This document shows, piece by piece, positions 34,253 through 44,654 of a stretch of DNA of 64,000 bases. The translations under genes and the position numbers were made by a program. The stretch is from Bacteroidales bacterium (GTDB lineage Bacteria; Bacteroidota; Bacteroidia; Bacteroidales; JAIOZK01): positions 26,924 to 90,923 of the forward strand of contig JAIPBS010000010.1 of NCBI GenBank assembly GCA_021738625.1. Reading direction: 5' to 3'. The notes under the pieces are model-generated. The model was given only the letters and a program-made list of their open reading frames with translations. It was not told the DNA's origin and ran no database searches. Positions within the stretch are counted from its first letter, which is position 1. Each line of letters begins with the position of its first letter.

Positions 34253-37200
34253 ATGATGAAAACCCCTATTTTTCGTTTTATTTCTTTTTACGTCTTACTA
34301 TTCCATTTTGTTAGCCTGCAAAGCAACGGGCAAACATACATTTGGTTGGAGGATTTTGAATCCTATGAGGAAGGAACAGGCATTGAAGGCCCCGGTATTG
34401 TTTATTCAGGAGATTATCCCGATAATGTAACCAAATGGACATTGGATGCCGCGGATGCCACGTTGGATGATGATGAGGATTACATTCGAACCCATTATCA
34501 TAAAATGGAAACCTGTGATGTTGACGGGCCGGTTGTTTGGTTGTGCGAAACCATTGATATTTCTGCGCATTCATCGGTGGAGTTTGGCCTGGAAGCCAGT
34601 GAGTCGGGCAGTATGGAGGAGAATGACTATTTCGATGTTTATTATAAGGTGGATAGTGGTGACTTTACACACATTCCAAACTGGAACGGATTCGGTTCAT
34701 CAGAACATACGCTGATTGATGATTTCCCCACCCAGACAATTACACAGGTTGTTAATGATGCAAGTCAGCTTGTGATTAAAGTTGTTATGAATGATGATCA
34801 TTCTTCGGAATACCTCAAACTTGATGATGTATATGTGGGTGGATGTATGGAGTATGTTTCGGCTAACACATCACAGAATGACGCCAAAATAGCTCCGGGT
34901 AAAAATAATCAGTACATAATTGGTATCAGCATTGAGACGAGCGGTTCAGTGAATCCATTATACGTAACGGAATTTGAATTGAACGCGAATGGCTCAACGG
35001 TTCCGGTTTCAGGTAATATCGAAAATGCAAGAATTTTTTATACGGATACCATAGCTTCCTTCGCTGTCAGCGATCAGTTTGGAACAACCTTTTTTGAGCC
35101 CTCTGTTTACGGTTTTACAATAACAGGTAATCAGGAATTATTGGAAGGCACAAATCATTTTTGGCTTACTTTCGATACCAAAGAAGAAGCTGATATTGGC
35201 GAGTTGGTTGATGCAGAATGTATCTCTCTTACTGTTGGCGGTTCATCAAAAACACCAACACATACAGCTCCGGCCGGTTCACGTACCATTGCCAACCCGC
35301 TTGTCGGGGAGTATACAATTGGAGCAAAAAATGATTATGCAAGCTTTTCTGCAGCTGCTTCGGATTTGAACAACCTGGGGATTTCGGGAACAACTTCTTT
35401 CAGTGTAGCCTCGGGCACCTATACCGGGCAGGTCTGTCTTTCGGATATAGACGGAACTTCTACTTCGGATACAATACTATTTCGTTCTTCCTCGGGTAAT
35501 GCGAATGATGTGATCGTACAGGAAACTCCTACTAATTCGGATAATTATGTTTGGAAACTGGAGGGTACAGATTATCTAACCATTAACAATATTACAATAC
35601 AAACCACTGGAAGCCCTGATGTAGGAAGAGTTCTGGTTTTTGAAGGAGAAACCGTACAAATAAGAATTGACTCCTGTAAATTGCTGGGCGAAGATGTTGA
35701 CGATGATGATGAAGATTTCGCAGTTGTGTACGGGGAATTCGGTTTGGATCATACCTGCGATAGCACAACTTTTCGTTGGGATACCATCTCAAATGGAAGT
35801 TATGGTATATACTGGTCTGGTGCTTATGGAGATTACCTTGAACATGATAACCGGTTTTCAAGCAATCAATTCAGTAATTACTACCAAGCCGGAATATTTA
35901 TTGAACTACAAAACAACGTCTGTATTGAAAAGAATTATTTGGAAGGCAAAGGAGAGCAGATGGAAGAGTATGGCATTATGCTCGATGATTGTTTCAATAG
36001 CACTGAGGTTGTGGGAAACCAAATATACTTGACTGGCGATGATAGCAATTATGGCATCTTTCTCAGTGAATGCATAGGGTCGGAAGATAGCACCGGACTT
36101 GTGGCCAATAATAGCATCAGCATGCAGGTTGGCGGTTGGACAACGGTTGGTATAGAAATAATGCATTGTGGATATCAAGACATCATTAACAATAGCATAC
36201 ATGTATACGATGATAGTAAGCAGGGATTTCGATCTATGGAACAAGCAGGGTTCCTTCTCCTTTATTATTGGACAGGTGATGATTATGGTGATATCTTTTT
36301 GTTGAACAACATTTCCAATGGGCCCGTTAAATCCATCAATGTTTCCCAAACTGCCGTTGATAATGAATATTTGGTAAGCAGCAACAACAACAACTGGTAT
36401 ACTACGGGAAGCATCCTGGGAAAATGGGGATCTACTGAATGCACAGACCTGACGGAATGGCAAAATACCAGTGGGCATGATAGTACTTCCTATTCGTTAG
36501 ATCCTGAATTCGTTAGCAATGAATATATTGCCGTTACAAATGATGGTTTATGGGAAACAGTTCCCATACAAGAACCGGTTGATTGGGATATAGATGGTAT
36601 GCCACGCAGAAATCCAACCACCCCAGGTGCTCATAAAGGTTCCTTTATCTGGACTGGTGAACTAAGCGGTGTGTGGGTTGAGCCTGATAATTGGGCCGGA
36701 GAGGTAGTGCCTGCATCAGATGACGATGTGGTAATTCCAGGTGATATTTTGACGCCTGATTTTGATCCTTCCCTTACACTGACCACAGAAATGCGGGATT
36801 TGTTTATGGGGAAGGGCGCCTTAATTGATGCCAATAACGAAACGATAATCTTTAACGGAAATGTGGATATTTCAGAAGGGGTTTTGGTGGATGATCACGA
36901 ATTAGAATTCAGCGGTTCCACAAGCACATCTGCTGTCATTGATCCTGATTTTCGCTATAATCATATCGATTGGAATAAGGAGGACCCGAATGCCGAAATA
37001 GATATCAATATCCCTGCAAATTCAGATAGCTGGAAAGCTAAGAATATAACGCTTCAGCAAGGCACCGTGAACGCAGATGGAACCCGGATAAATCTCAGCG
37101 TTGAGGTAGATATATCAGGTGGTACGTTAAATGCTGATGGTTTGGATTTTAATGGAACGGATAACTCTCAAATGACCTCCGGATCAAATATCCTGAACAG

Positions 37201-39193
37201 CGTAATTGTCGATAAGGATGGAAATGCCGCTGTTGATCTTCAGGATGATTTGCAAACAATCGTTCTACAGATTATTGACGGGCAATTGAATGCCAACAGC
37301 AACAATTTGCAAATAGCTGGAGATGCTGATCTTTCGGGTGGTAATTTAATGAACGACAATCAGATATCTTTTACAGGCTCAGAAAATACTTCCGTCGTGT
37401 TTAGTCCGGATTACCGCTATAATTCCATTGATTGGAACAAAGATAATCCCAATGCCGAAATAGATATTGATCTTCCCAATCCTTCCGATACCTGGAAGGT
37501 AAAAGACGTGACACTAAATCAAGGTATCATTAATGCTGAGAGCATCAGGATGGATGTATCGGGAGATGCTGATCTTTCGGGCGGAACCATCAGTGCCGAG
37601 CGAATAATCTTTACCGGTTCGTCAAACAGCCAATTCAATAGCGGGACAAACACCATTTCTCACCTGGTTGTGAACAAAGAGGACGAAGGGCTTTGGAGTT
37701 TGCTGGCCAAACTGGAAGCCGGTTTGCTGGAACTGGTCGACGGGCAAATGAATATCGATGAAGACATTGAGGTGACTGATGATGTTGTTGTTGGAACAGA
37801 CGAAGCTTATGAAGTTTCCATGATCGTAAAACCAGGCAAATCAATAAGGGTAAGTGATTCATTAATTATTGGCGAATCTGGTTTGTTGCGTTTGAAGGCA
37901 GAAGATGATTCGACTGCCAAGCTCATTCCGGAAGGAGAAGTGGTAAAGCAACCCGAGGGACAGTTTATTGCTGAGAAAAAGATAAACGGGGATGAATGGC
38001 ACCTGATCTCATCTCCAATTGAAAATGCCGTTGCCGGTATGTTCACCGGACAATATCTTCAGTATCATACGGAATCAGATAATACCTGGACCGATATCAC
38101 ATCCACTTCATATTTACTGGAACCCATGCATGGTTATTCTTTCTGGTCAACGATAAATGGATATCATCTTTTTGAATTTCAAGGTACGCCTAACTCTGGA
38201 AACCAAACTTTTGATTTTGTTTATGATGGAGTCGTTCCATTGGGGGATTACGGGTGGAATCTTGTTGGCAATCCTTATCCGACCACCATCGACTGGACAG
38301 ATATTGTTATCCCGGACAATCTGGATGGAGCCATTTACCGTTTTGATCCCGACATAGGAGAAAACGGGGAATATGTTTATTACCTGGAAGGAAGCGGTTC
38401 AAATACCTCAGATCAATATGTGGCCATGGCCCAGGGATTTTTTGTTCATTGTAATGATGAAGCGGGTGGTACCCTCACCATTACACCGGATGCCATGACA
38501 GATGAGAATGCTGTGTTTTACAAAGCTGATACTACCCAGGAGAATTCACTTGTGATAAGTGTTGAGGATTATCCCTGTAGCAAAGCTGAAGTACGTTTTA
38601 TGGAGAATGCAACCTACACATTTGATTCAAAATATGATGTATACAGACTCTTTTCATCCAGTAAGGACCTTCCGTATGTCTTTTCAGGATCGGTTGACAA
38701 TCAGCTTGCTGTGAATAGTCTTCCGTTTTTTAAGGAAAGTGAAATTGTGCCCCTTGGGTTTAAAGTGGGTAGGGAAGGTATTTATACGCTGGAGTTCTCA
38801 GGCGTTGCAAGTTTCGATAAATCAATGCCGGTTGTATTGAAAGACCTTAAGAATGATGTTAGTGTTGATCTCAGAGAAAGCAACAGCTATTCTTTTTCCT
38901 ATTCAACCACGGATGCTCCGTTCAGGTTTGAAATTTTGTTTAATAAAGAAACAGGCTATGAAGTGTATGAAGTGAGTTCGGTGAATATTAGCACCAATGG
39001 GCAGGAAATACATATTCAAGGCCTTGATGAGGGAAAGGTTATTATACAACTGTACAATCTTTCGGGGAAGCTGATCAAAAGTATTTCCACTGCTGATCAT
39101 GAAATTTCAATCCGGATCGGAACAAAAGGTTTTTATCTGATGAGAATCATTGGTCAGAACCGTATTGGTAAACATAAACTAGTCATTTATTAA
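34253..39193 (+). CDS. giant secreted protein with T9SS type A sorting domain
   Basis: About 1646 residues from the ATG at 34253 (34256 also possible); the ATG at 34226 coincides with the probable transcription start (TAACTTTA element) and is less likely. Signal peptide ends near NGQTY. An N-terminal jelly-roll-like region (WLEDFESYEEGTG) is followed by a parallel beta-helix-like region (about 350-760) and two long repeats (about 880-1010 and 1020-1150) each containing a RYNxIDWNKxxPNAEIDI motif. A propeller-like region and a C-terminal T9SS domain end the protein (VIIQLYNLSGKLIKSIS, KGFYLMRIIG, final KHKLVIY). The protein is expected to cross the outer membrane by type IX secretion and attach to the surface. 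Ligand unknown; it is likely adhesive. Confidence 0.9.
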   Translation: MMKTPIFRFISFYVLLFHFVSLQSNGQTYIWLEDFESYEEGTGIEGPGIVYSGDYPDNVTKWTLDAADATLDDDEDYIRTHYHKMETCDVDGPVVWLCETIDISAHSSVEFGLEASESGSMEENDYFDVYYKVDSGDFTHIPNWNGFGSSEHTLIDDFPTQTITQVVNDASQLVIKVVMNDDHSSEYLKLDDVYVGGCMEYVSANTSQNDAKIAPGKNNQYIIGISIETSGSVNPLYVTEFELNANGSTVPVSGNIENARIFYTDTIASFAVSDQFGTTFFEPSVYGFTITGNQELLEGTNHFWLTFDTKEEADIGELVDAECISLTVGGSSKTPTHTAPAGSRTIANPLVGEYTIGAKNDYASFSAAASDLNNLGISGTTSFSVASGTYTGQVCLSDIDGTSTSDTILFRSSSGNANDVIVQETPTNSDNYVWKLEGTDYLTINNITIQTTGSPDVGRVLVFEGETVQIRIDSCKLLGEDVDDDDEDFAVVYGEFGLDHTCDSTTFRWDTISNGSYGIYWSGAYGDYLEHDNRFSSNQFSNYYQAGIFIELQNNVCIEKNYLEGKGEQMEEYGIMLDDCFNSTEVVGNQIYLTGDDSNYGIFLSECIGSEDSTGLVANNSISMQVGGWTTVGIEIMHCGYQDIINNSIHVYDDSKQGFRSMEQAGFLLLYYWTGDDYGDIFLLNNISNGPVKSINVSQTAVDNEYLVSSNNNNWYTTGSILGKWGSTECTDLTEWQNTSGHDSTSYSLDPEFVSNEYIAVTNDGLWETVPIQEPVDWDIDGMPRRNPTTPGAHKGSFIWTGELSGVWVEPDNWAGEVVPASDDDVVIPGDILTPDFDPSLTLTTEMRDLFMGKGALIDANNETIIFNGNVDISEGVLVDDHELEFSGSTSTSAVIDPDFRYNHIDWNKEDPNAEIDINIPANSDSWKAKNITLQQGTVNADGTRINLSVEVDISGGTLNADGLDFNGTDNSQMTSGSNILNSVIVDKDGNAAVDLQDDLQTIVLQIIDGQLNANSNNLQIAGDADLSGGNLMNDNQISFTGSENTSVVFSPDYRYNSIDWNKDNPNAEIDIDLPNPSDTWKVKDVTLNQGIINAESIRMDVSGDADLSGGTISAERIIFTGSSNSQFNSGTNTISHLVVNKEDEGLWSLLAKLEAGLLELVDGQMNIDEDIEVTDDVVVGTDEAYEVSMIVKPGKSIRVSDSLIIGESGLLRLKAEDDSTAKLIPEGEVVKQPEGQFIAEKKINGDEWHLISSPIENAVAGMFTGQYLQYHTESDNTWTDITSTSYLLEPMHGYSFWSTINGYHLFEFQGTPNSGNQTFDFVYDGVVPLGDYGWNLVGNPYPTTIDWTDIVIPDNLDGAIYRFDPDIGENGEYVYYLEGSGSNTSDQYVAMAQGFFVHCNDEAGGTLTITPDAMTDENAVFYKADTTQENSLVISVEDYPCSKAEVRFMENATYTFDSKYDVYRLFSSSKDLPYVFSGSVDNQLAVNSLPFFKESEIVPLGFKVGREGIYTLEFSGVASFDKSMPVVLKDLKNDVSVDLRESNSYSFSYSTTDAPFRFEILFNKETGYEVYEVSSVNISTNGQEIHIQGLDEGKVIIQLYNLSGKLIKSISTADHEISIRIGTKGFYLMRIIGQNRIGKHKLVIY

Positions 39194-39205
39194 ACATTCT
39201 AAGAA

Positions 39206-39433
39206 ATGAAGCACATACTCAAAATCTTATTTGTTGTTCTGGTCTTAAGTCCTTTGATGTCAGTGGCACAAACCAATCCTCCGCCACCAAATGGTGGAGC
39301 CGGCCCGGAAGGAAATGATCCTGTAGGGGGTGGCGCTCCTGTTGGAAGTGGAATTATAATTTTACTTGGACTATCAGTTATTTATGGCGTAAGGAGAACA
39401 TATGCGGTAAAAAAGAAAGAACTACTGGATTAG
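39206..39433 (+). CDS. Gly/Pro-rich small protein with membrane tail
   Basis: 75 residues: signal peptide (MKHILKILFVVLVLSPLMSVAQ), a low-complexity stretch (NPPPPNGGAGPEGNDPVGGG), one short hydrophobic helix preceded by GGGAPVGSG, and a basic end (YGVRRTYAVKKKE). This pattern recurs in Bacteroidota downstream of large exported proteins. It recalls short sorting tails (helix then basic cluster) of other surface systems, but no function is known. It starts 12 bases after the giant cargo gene and is presumably in its operon. Confidence 0.8.
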   Translation: MKHILKILFVVLVLSPLMSVAQTNPPPPNGGAGPEGNDPVGGGAPVGSGIIILLGLSVIYGVRRTYAVKKKELLD

Positions 39434-39489
39434 ATGAAAATATTTATCTTTTGTTTGACATTATCAAAAATATCTGCTTGAAAAGAAGC

Positions 39490-42400
39490 TTAGCCTGGTT
39501 CTTTACCTATAAACTGCTGAGGTGTTTTACCAAACATTTTTTTGAACACTTTGGAAAAATAGGGAGGGTTATTGAATCCCACAGCAGTCGAAACCTCGGA
39601 AATGCTGAAATATACTTTATTTTCCAGTAACTCTTTTGCTTTAAGCAAGCGTATCTGTCTGATAAACCCTACAGGGCTCAAGGCGGTCAGTTCGTTGATT
39701 TTCCTACGCAATTGCCTTTCGCTTAAAAAAGCGTTTTCAGCCAGTTCATTTACGCTAAAATCGGCATTGGGTAAATTTTTGATCACGATTTCCTGCAGTT
39801 TGTTCAGGAACGTTTTGTCGGCTTCAATTAAATCAGGATCATCAAATTGTATGGACAGGATTTTTTGACTGTACTTTTCTTTAAATTGTTTGCGTGTTTG
39901 AAGCAGGTTTCTAATTCTCAGCCTGATTTCTTCCTGGCTGAAGGGTTTTGTGATATACTCGTCTGCTTTGGCTTTAAACCCACTGATGCGGTCTTCATCA
40001 TCGGCCCTCGCCGTCAGCATAATGAATGTCAGATCCCTTAACGATTTGTTTGCACGTAGTTGTTGCAGGAATTCCATTCCATTCATTTCTGGCATCATAA
40101 GATCGGAAATGATTAGGTCCGGCTTTTCCCGAATGGTTTTTTCCAGGCCTTCCTTTCCGTTTTCAGCTTCGATGATATTATAATCGTTTTTTAGGAATCC
40201 GATAATGTAATTTCTCATTTCAGGATTGTCCTCCACAACAAGAATTTTTTGTGCGTCTTTCTGAGCATGTTTTTCCTGTTTGTAAATCGGTGGGTTTTCG
40301 AGGGTTTCTTGCAATTCTTTTTTTGTAAGCTCACCTTCAGTTTCGGTAATTCTTTCTTTTATGATTTCATTTTCTGATAAATGATCGTCACCCAGGGGCA
40401 GGTCAATATAAAAGCAGGTGCCAGCACCATAAGTGCTTTCAACACTGATTTGCCCACCGTGCAATTCGACCAGCTCACGGGTAAGCTCCAGTCCGATTCC
40501 GGTTCCTTCTTGAAATGATCCGTGCTCACTTTTCGTACTGTAAAACCTGCTGAAAATGTGTTTAATATCTTGTTCCCTGATACCTGTGCCGGTATCGCTA
40601 ATGCTAATTCTAACAAAGTCTCCGGTTGTTTTTGGAAGATAGTCTCCAGTTTCTATCCCAAGGGTGATTTTCCCTTCATCTCCTGAGTGCTTTACGGCAT
40701 TTGACAATAAATTGTACAAGACGGTTTCTAGCTTTTGTTCATCGAAATACAGGAGCACCTGATCCTCAGGAGCAATCAATGACAGTTCAAAATTTTCTTT
40801 ACGCATGATTGCAGATTGAAATGAATTGATGATACGTTTTGCAAATGGAACCAGGTTTTGTTTTCTTGTTTTTAATGTAAGCCTTCCAGCGCGCAACTTT
40901 GTCAAATCAAGAATCTGGTCGGTTAGTTTTTTTAAATGATTGATATATTGCAAAGAAACCTTAAGATTATTCACATGTGTTTCCGGTAGGATATTTTGAT
41001 TATGATCTATTGTATCTTCAACGGGTCCTTTAATCAGGGTTAATGGCGTTCTGAACTCGTGAGAGATGTTAGCGAAAAAACGCGATTTCGTTTCATCCAG
41101 TTCTTTGAGCTTGTCGATTTGTTCTTCTATTTTCTGCTTCTGTATTTCAATTTGTTTGCTTTTCTCTGCCAGAAGTTTGTTCTTTTGAGCCAGCATTTTA
41201 TTGGACCTTTGTTTTTCAATGAACCTCCATAAAAGAAAACCTGCAAGCAACAGGATAGCAGCAGCCAGAATAAACATAAAGCGGTTTCTTTGCTGATGCT
41301 TTTCCATTTGTAAAGATTGTAACTCTTTTTCCTTGGTCAGCAGGTTGATCTCATTTTCCTTTTTTTTAGTTTCATAAAGCAATTCGGCCTCGGTAACTCT
41401 TTTTGAGGATTGAACTTCCAGCAGGCTGTCGTGCAATTGTGAATACTGCTTAAAACTCTTAAGCGCTTCATGGTACAGGCGAGCATTTTCGTAATACTCG
41501 GTGAGTGATCGATAAACATAAGTCAGCATTTTCATATCACCCATTTCTTTGAAACACCTCTTGCTTTCATCCAGACATGCATAAGCTTCCTGATATTTAC
41601 CTTGACTGATCAGGGCCTCTGCAATATTAAGGCTGGCGTACGCAATCTTATTCTTACTTTTAATTTGTCGGCCGATTTCCAGGGTTTTCCGGTAATAATC
41701 TATAGCTTTGTTGCTATTGCCGGTTTTCAGGTAATAATTCCCAATTACAAGATAGGAGCCGGCTTCATTGTTTATGTCTTTTTTCTCCCTGAAAATATCA
41801 AGTGCCTTGCTGAAATGTTCAAGAGCTTTCTCATATTCCCCGCGCCTCATATAAACATTGCCCATGTTGTTATAACAGGCCGCTATTCCAAAATCATCCT
41901 TGATCTTCAACCTGAGCTCAAGTGATTTCTTATAAAATTCCATGGCTTTATCCGGGTTCTCCAGGTTGAAATAAACAATTCCGATATTTGCCTGTGTCAT
42001 CGCAACACCTGCTTGGTTTTCATGTTCTTCGTGCAGCTTTAATGCCCGGAAATAATAATCAAGTGCATGTTTGTAATTACCTGTTTCGCTTAGGGCAAGG
42101 CCGATGTTATTCAGCAAAATGGCGGCATACTTCATCAGGTTTTCAGATTCATAAGTTTGCAATGCTTTTTCATACCACTTGATGGCGATATTGTAATTGG
42201 CTTTGTAATAGTGAATTGTCGCTTTGGTATTATAAACGCTCGCCATGCTTAGGCTGTCGTTTACCCTGGAGTAGGTTTGCAGAGCAGAGTCGCAATATGA
42301 CAGTCCTTTTTCATACTGGCCTGTGTTTTGGCAGACGATGGCCAGGTTCTTAAATGAATCTCCTATTCCCCAAATGAGGTCAAGGCTGTCACTTATCTTT

Positions 42401-42603
42401 AAAGCTTTTTGAGCATACATAAAAGCTTTGTCAGGATTCGAGTAATTCAGTCGATAAGCCAGATTATTGAGCTTTTTGATACCTGAAGAGTCGGTTGTAA
42501 ATTTCAGGGTGTCATTATTTTTAGTAGCAAAAGAAAGCCTTCCGGCGAAAAAAAATACAAATGAGATGAGAAATATTATGCTGTTTAATGATTTGGCTTT
42601 CAT
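39490..42603 (-). CDS. hybrid two-component regulator: TPR sensor, kinase, receiver, AraC-type DNA-binding domain
   Basis: 1037 residues. Signal peptide or first helix (about 5-25), ten or so TPR units (about 40-400, such as AACYNNMGNVYMRRGEYEKALEHF), one membrane helix (FMFILAAAILLLAGFLLWRF, about 445-465), and coiled coil. Then come HisKA with FFANISHEFRTPLTL, HATPase (LYNLLSNAVKHSGDEG, GTGIGLELTREL), a receiver with phospho-acceptor in ISDLMMPEMNG, and a C-terminal AraC HTH (LSERQLRRKINELTALSP, VGFNNPPYFSKVFKKMFG). One polypeptide thus spans sensing to DNA binding. Unlike classic polysaccharide hybrids, the sensor is TPR, not Reg_prop. It is convergent with the cargo operon and may regulate it. 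Confidence 0.93.
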   Translation of the reverse strand: MKAKSLNSIIFLISFVFFFAGRLSFATKNNDTLKFTTDSSGIKKLNNLAYRLNYSNPDKAFMYAQKALKISDSLDLIWGIGDSFKNLAIVCQNTGQYEKGLSYCDSALQTYSRVNDSLSMASVYNTKATIHYYKANYNIAIKWYEKALQTYESENLMKYAAILLNNIGLALSETGNYKHALDYYFRALKLHEEHENQAGVAMTQANIGIVYFNLENPDKAMEFYKKSLELRLKIKDDFGIAACYNNMGNVYMRRGEYEKALEHFSKALDIFREKKDINNEAGSYLVIGNYYLKTGNSNKAIDYYRKTLEIGRQIKSKNKIAYASLNIAEALISQGKYQEAYACLDESKRCFKEMGDMKMLTYVYRSLTEYYENARLYHEALKSFKQYSQLHDSLLEVQSSKRVTEAELLYETKKKENEINLLTKEKELQSLQMEKHQQRNRFMFILAAAILLLAGFLLWRFIEKQRSNKMLAQKNKLLAEKSKQIEIQKQKIEEQIDKLKELDETKSRFFANISHEFRTPLTLIKGPVEDTIDHNQNILPETHVNNLKVSLQYINHLKKLTDQILDLTKLRAGRLTLKTRKQNLVPFAKRIINSFQSAIMRKENFELSLIAPEDQVLLYFDEQKLETVLYNLLSNAVKHSGDEGKITLGIETGDYLPKTTGDFVRISISDTGTGIREQDIKHIFSRFYSTKSEHGSFQEGTGIGLELTRELVELHGGQISVESTYGAGTCFYIDLPLGDDHLSENEIIKERITETEGELTKKELQETLENPPIYKQEKHAQKDAQKILVVEDNPEMRNYIIGFLKNDYNIIEAENGKEGLEKTIREKPDLIISDLMMPEMNGMEFLQQLRANKSLRDLTFIMLTARADDEDRISGFKAKADEYITKPFSQEEIRLRIRNLLQTRKQFKEKYSQKILSIQFDDPDLIEADKTFLNKLQEIVIKNLPNADFSVNELAENAFLSERQLRRKINELTALSPVGFIRQIRLLKAKELLENKVYFSISEVSTAVGFNNPPYFSKVFKKMFGKTPQQFIGKEPG

Positions 42604-42823
42604 TGTTTTTGGGGTAATATGTAATGGTAAAACTACAATAAAGTTATAAAAATTCCAAAACCATCAAATCTAAGACAACTTATAAACCTTTATAGAATCA
42701 CCTGATGTGACTTAATCCTGATAGGTTGAGGTAACACTCCATGTTTTTTAAAAACTTGAAATCTAATCCTGATGACTTCTAGCGGGATGAGACTTGGTAT
42801 CAACACGCCGGGTTTTCCCTGAA
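42604..42823. other. intergenic region upstream of the hybrid regulator
   Basis: AT-rich, no supported gene. It should contain the promoter of the hybrid regulator, but I find no clear TAnnTTTG close to its start. Confidence 0.4.
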
Positions 42824-42886
42824 GTGATCCGCTCACTTATAACAGTGGTGGCGTTGATCACTCGGCTTCACAAGTGAGCGGGTCAC
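42824..42886. repeat. 15-bp inverted repeat
   Basis: GTGATCCGCTCACTT (42824-42838) and AAGTGAGCGGGTCAC (42872-42886) pair with one mismatch across a 33-base loop that itself carries TGATCACT. It lies just after the YCF48-like gene, and its right arm and flank are similar to the spacer at 34050-34097. Confidence 0.75.
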
Positions 42887-42935
42887 TATCCTCCAGCCAT
42901 ACATCCAAACAATCATACATCCAAACATTTAAACA

Positions 42936-44654
42936 TCAATCTGTCATTCTCAGATACAATACGTTGATAATGTTCCCAACCGAAAGGTAACCCATGGGGG
43001 AGGAACCGTTTCCAATCTCAGAGTTGATCCCGTTGATCATCTGTGCACTGCCGGTTCCGGTATATCCCTGTAAGGACCAACTGCTGGCCGGGAAACTATC
43101 GAACTGCACAAGCAGGGTGTAAAACCATTGTTCCGCCAGAATGGAAACGGCCAGCGGGATATAGTTTTGTTCAAGATAGGGTTGGATATCATTGGCCACA
43201 TCCTGATGGTCAAGATCGGATTCCACGATTTGCCATGCAGTTGTTTTGAAATTTGTTTTGGCAAAGAGGAAATAATAGTTTTTGTCTTCCAGCGTCATTC
43301 CAAGGGGTAGATAACCTGATTCCATCATTCCGCTCACTTTGGGGGTGATATCGGATATGCTGGTGTACCTTTCGAGTTTCCAGTCGCTTACTTCAAAGGG
43401 ATCCCTGTTCAGGATCAAGACCTCCATTTTTTGGTTATCCAGTGTGATACCAACAGGCATGCTGTTTTCCTTTGTCAACTCCCGACAGGCATCCTCAATC
43501 GATTTGATATCATATGTTCTGACTTCCCAGTTATTTCCTTTTGCTGCAGTTGTATAGCTGGTTTTTATTGACGGTGTTTCGCTATGTTTATCCGGGGGGC
43601 GGACGAATTGCTGATCAGGTATGTTTTCTTTTTTGTGGATGTTCCTGTTAAAATCCTGGCGATACTGCTCAAACTTCTCTCTGTCATAATGAACATAAAC
43701 TTTGTTGCCGGCGGCCAGCATGCCGAAATGAGGCCCTTTAAATGCAATGGCCGTCAGATGGATGGTTTCTCCAATATCAACTTTTTGCCAACTGTTTCCT
43801 CCATTTTTGGTGTGGAACAGATGTCCTTTGTCGCCGCAAGTCCATCCTTCGTTTTTGTCAAGAAAATAAATTTCATTCAACTTTACATTATATCCGATGC
43901 TGTAATCAGGTTTTTTTTGTACAAACCATGACTGTCCACCATTGGTTGTTTTATATACTGAAAGGAAATCCCCACATATCCAACCCCTATTTTCGTCGAT
44001 AAAGAACAGCCTGTGCATGGACATATTCGATAGATTCGTTTTGAAAGTGGTGATCGACCAGTTACGCCCTCCATTGTTCGTGATCAGAACCTTTCCGTTG
44101 AAGTTGGCGGCAGGTTCAATCAGCGCCCAGCCGGTATTGTTATCCATAAACTGAACGTCAACAAGTTTATCGGTAGAAGAGCTGTTTTGTGTGCTCCATG
44201 TTTTTCCGCCATCGGAAGTATGGATAATGGCGCCACCGTCACCGACGGCCCAGCCGTGATCCAGGTCGGTAAACCAGAGCGCGTTCAGGTTTTTTTCTGT
44301 TCCTGAGTTTTGAATATTCCAGCTTCCGTTGTTTCCATACATATTGCTATGAGAAATCAAACCTTTGTATCCGCATACCCACATATGTTTACTGTCCACC
44401 TGGTGGACGTCATATGCTTCATGCATTGAGTTGATCGATTCTTTTTCGGAATCTTTATTGTTGATTTTCAAAATATGAACTGCATTCATGGAAGTCGTTC
44501 TCGGACCTGCGGCTACAATGAAATAGTCACCATCGCACGAAGCAAAGTTCTTAATGAACAATGATTGTATTTCGGGCAATGGCTTCCAGTTGACCTGCCC
44601 GAAAACGCATGCTGTTAAAAGCATGGCGGTTATTGATAAGATTGGTTTTTTCAT
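42936..44654 (-). CDS. exported YCF48-like propeller protein with C-terminal repeats
   Basis: 572 residues from the ATG at 44654, which starts a signal peptide (MKKPILSITAMLLTACVFGQ). Residues about 25-320 contain YCF48/BNR-like propeller repeats such as HGWAVGDGGAIIHTSDGGKTW and RGWICGDFLSVYKTTNGGQSW. A charged linker (about 325-370) precedes three repeats of about 60 residues sharing G-x-x-P-[LMV]-[GA]-[IMYV] (NSMPVGITLD, GYLPLGMTLED, NYIPLAVSI, SSPMGYLSVG). The same C-terminal repeats occur in the neighbouring protein at 44854. No catalytic residues are seen. It is probably the last gene of the LytTR-linked cluster; surface or periplasmic binding is inferred. Confidence 0.85.
   Translation of the reverse strand: MKKPILSITAMLLTACVFGQVNWKPLPEIQSLFIKNFASCDGDYFIVAAGPRTTSMNAVHILKINNKDSEKESINSMHEAYDVHQVDSKHMWVCGYKGLISHSNMYGNNGSWNIQNSGTEKNLNALWFTDLDHGWAVGDGGAIIHTSDGGKTWSTQNSSSTDKLVDVQFMDNNTGWALIEPAANFNGKVLITNNGGRNWSITTFKTNLSNMSMHRLFFIDENRGWICGDFLSVYKTTNGGQSWFVQKKPDYSIGYNVKLNEIYFLDKNEGWTCGDKGHLFHTKNGGNSWQKVDIGETIHLTAIAFKGPHFGMLAAGNKVYVHYDREKFEQYRQDFNRNIHKKENIPDQQFVRPPDKHSETPSIKTSYTTAAKGNNWEVRTYDIKSIEDACRELTKENSMPVGITLDNQKMEVLILNRDPFEVSDWKLERYTSISDITPKVSGMMESGYLPLGMTLEDKNYYFLFAKTNFKTTAWQIVESDLDHQDVANDIQPYLEQNYIPLAVSILAEQWFYTLLVQFDSFPASSWSLQGYTGTGSAQMINGINSEIGNGSSPMGYLSVGNIINVLYLRMTD

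Noticed and set aside
39490..42603. Classic polysaccharide-utilisation hybrid regulator
   Set aside because: The sensor part is TPR, not Reg_prop, and no SusC/SusD or glycoside hydrolase genes are nearby.
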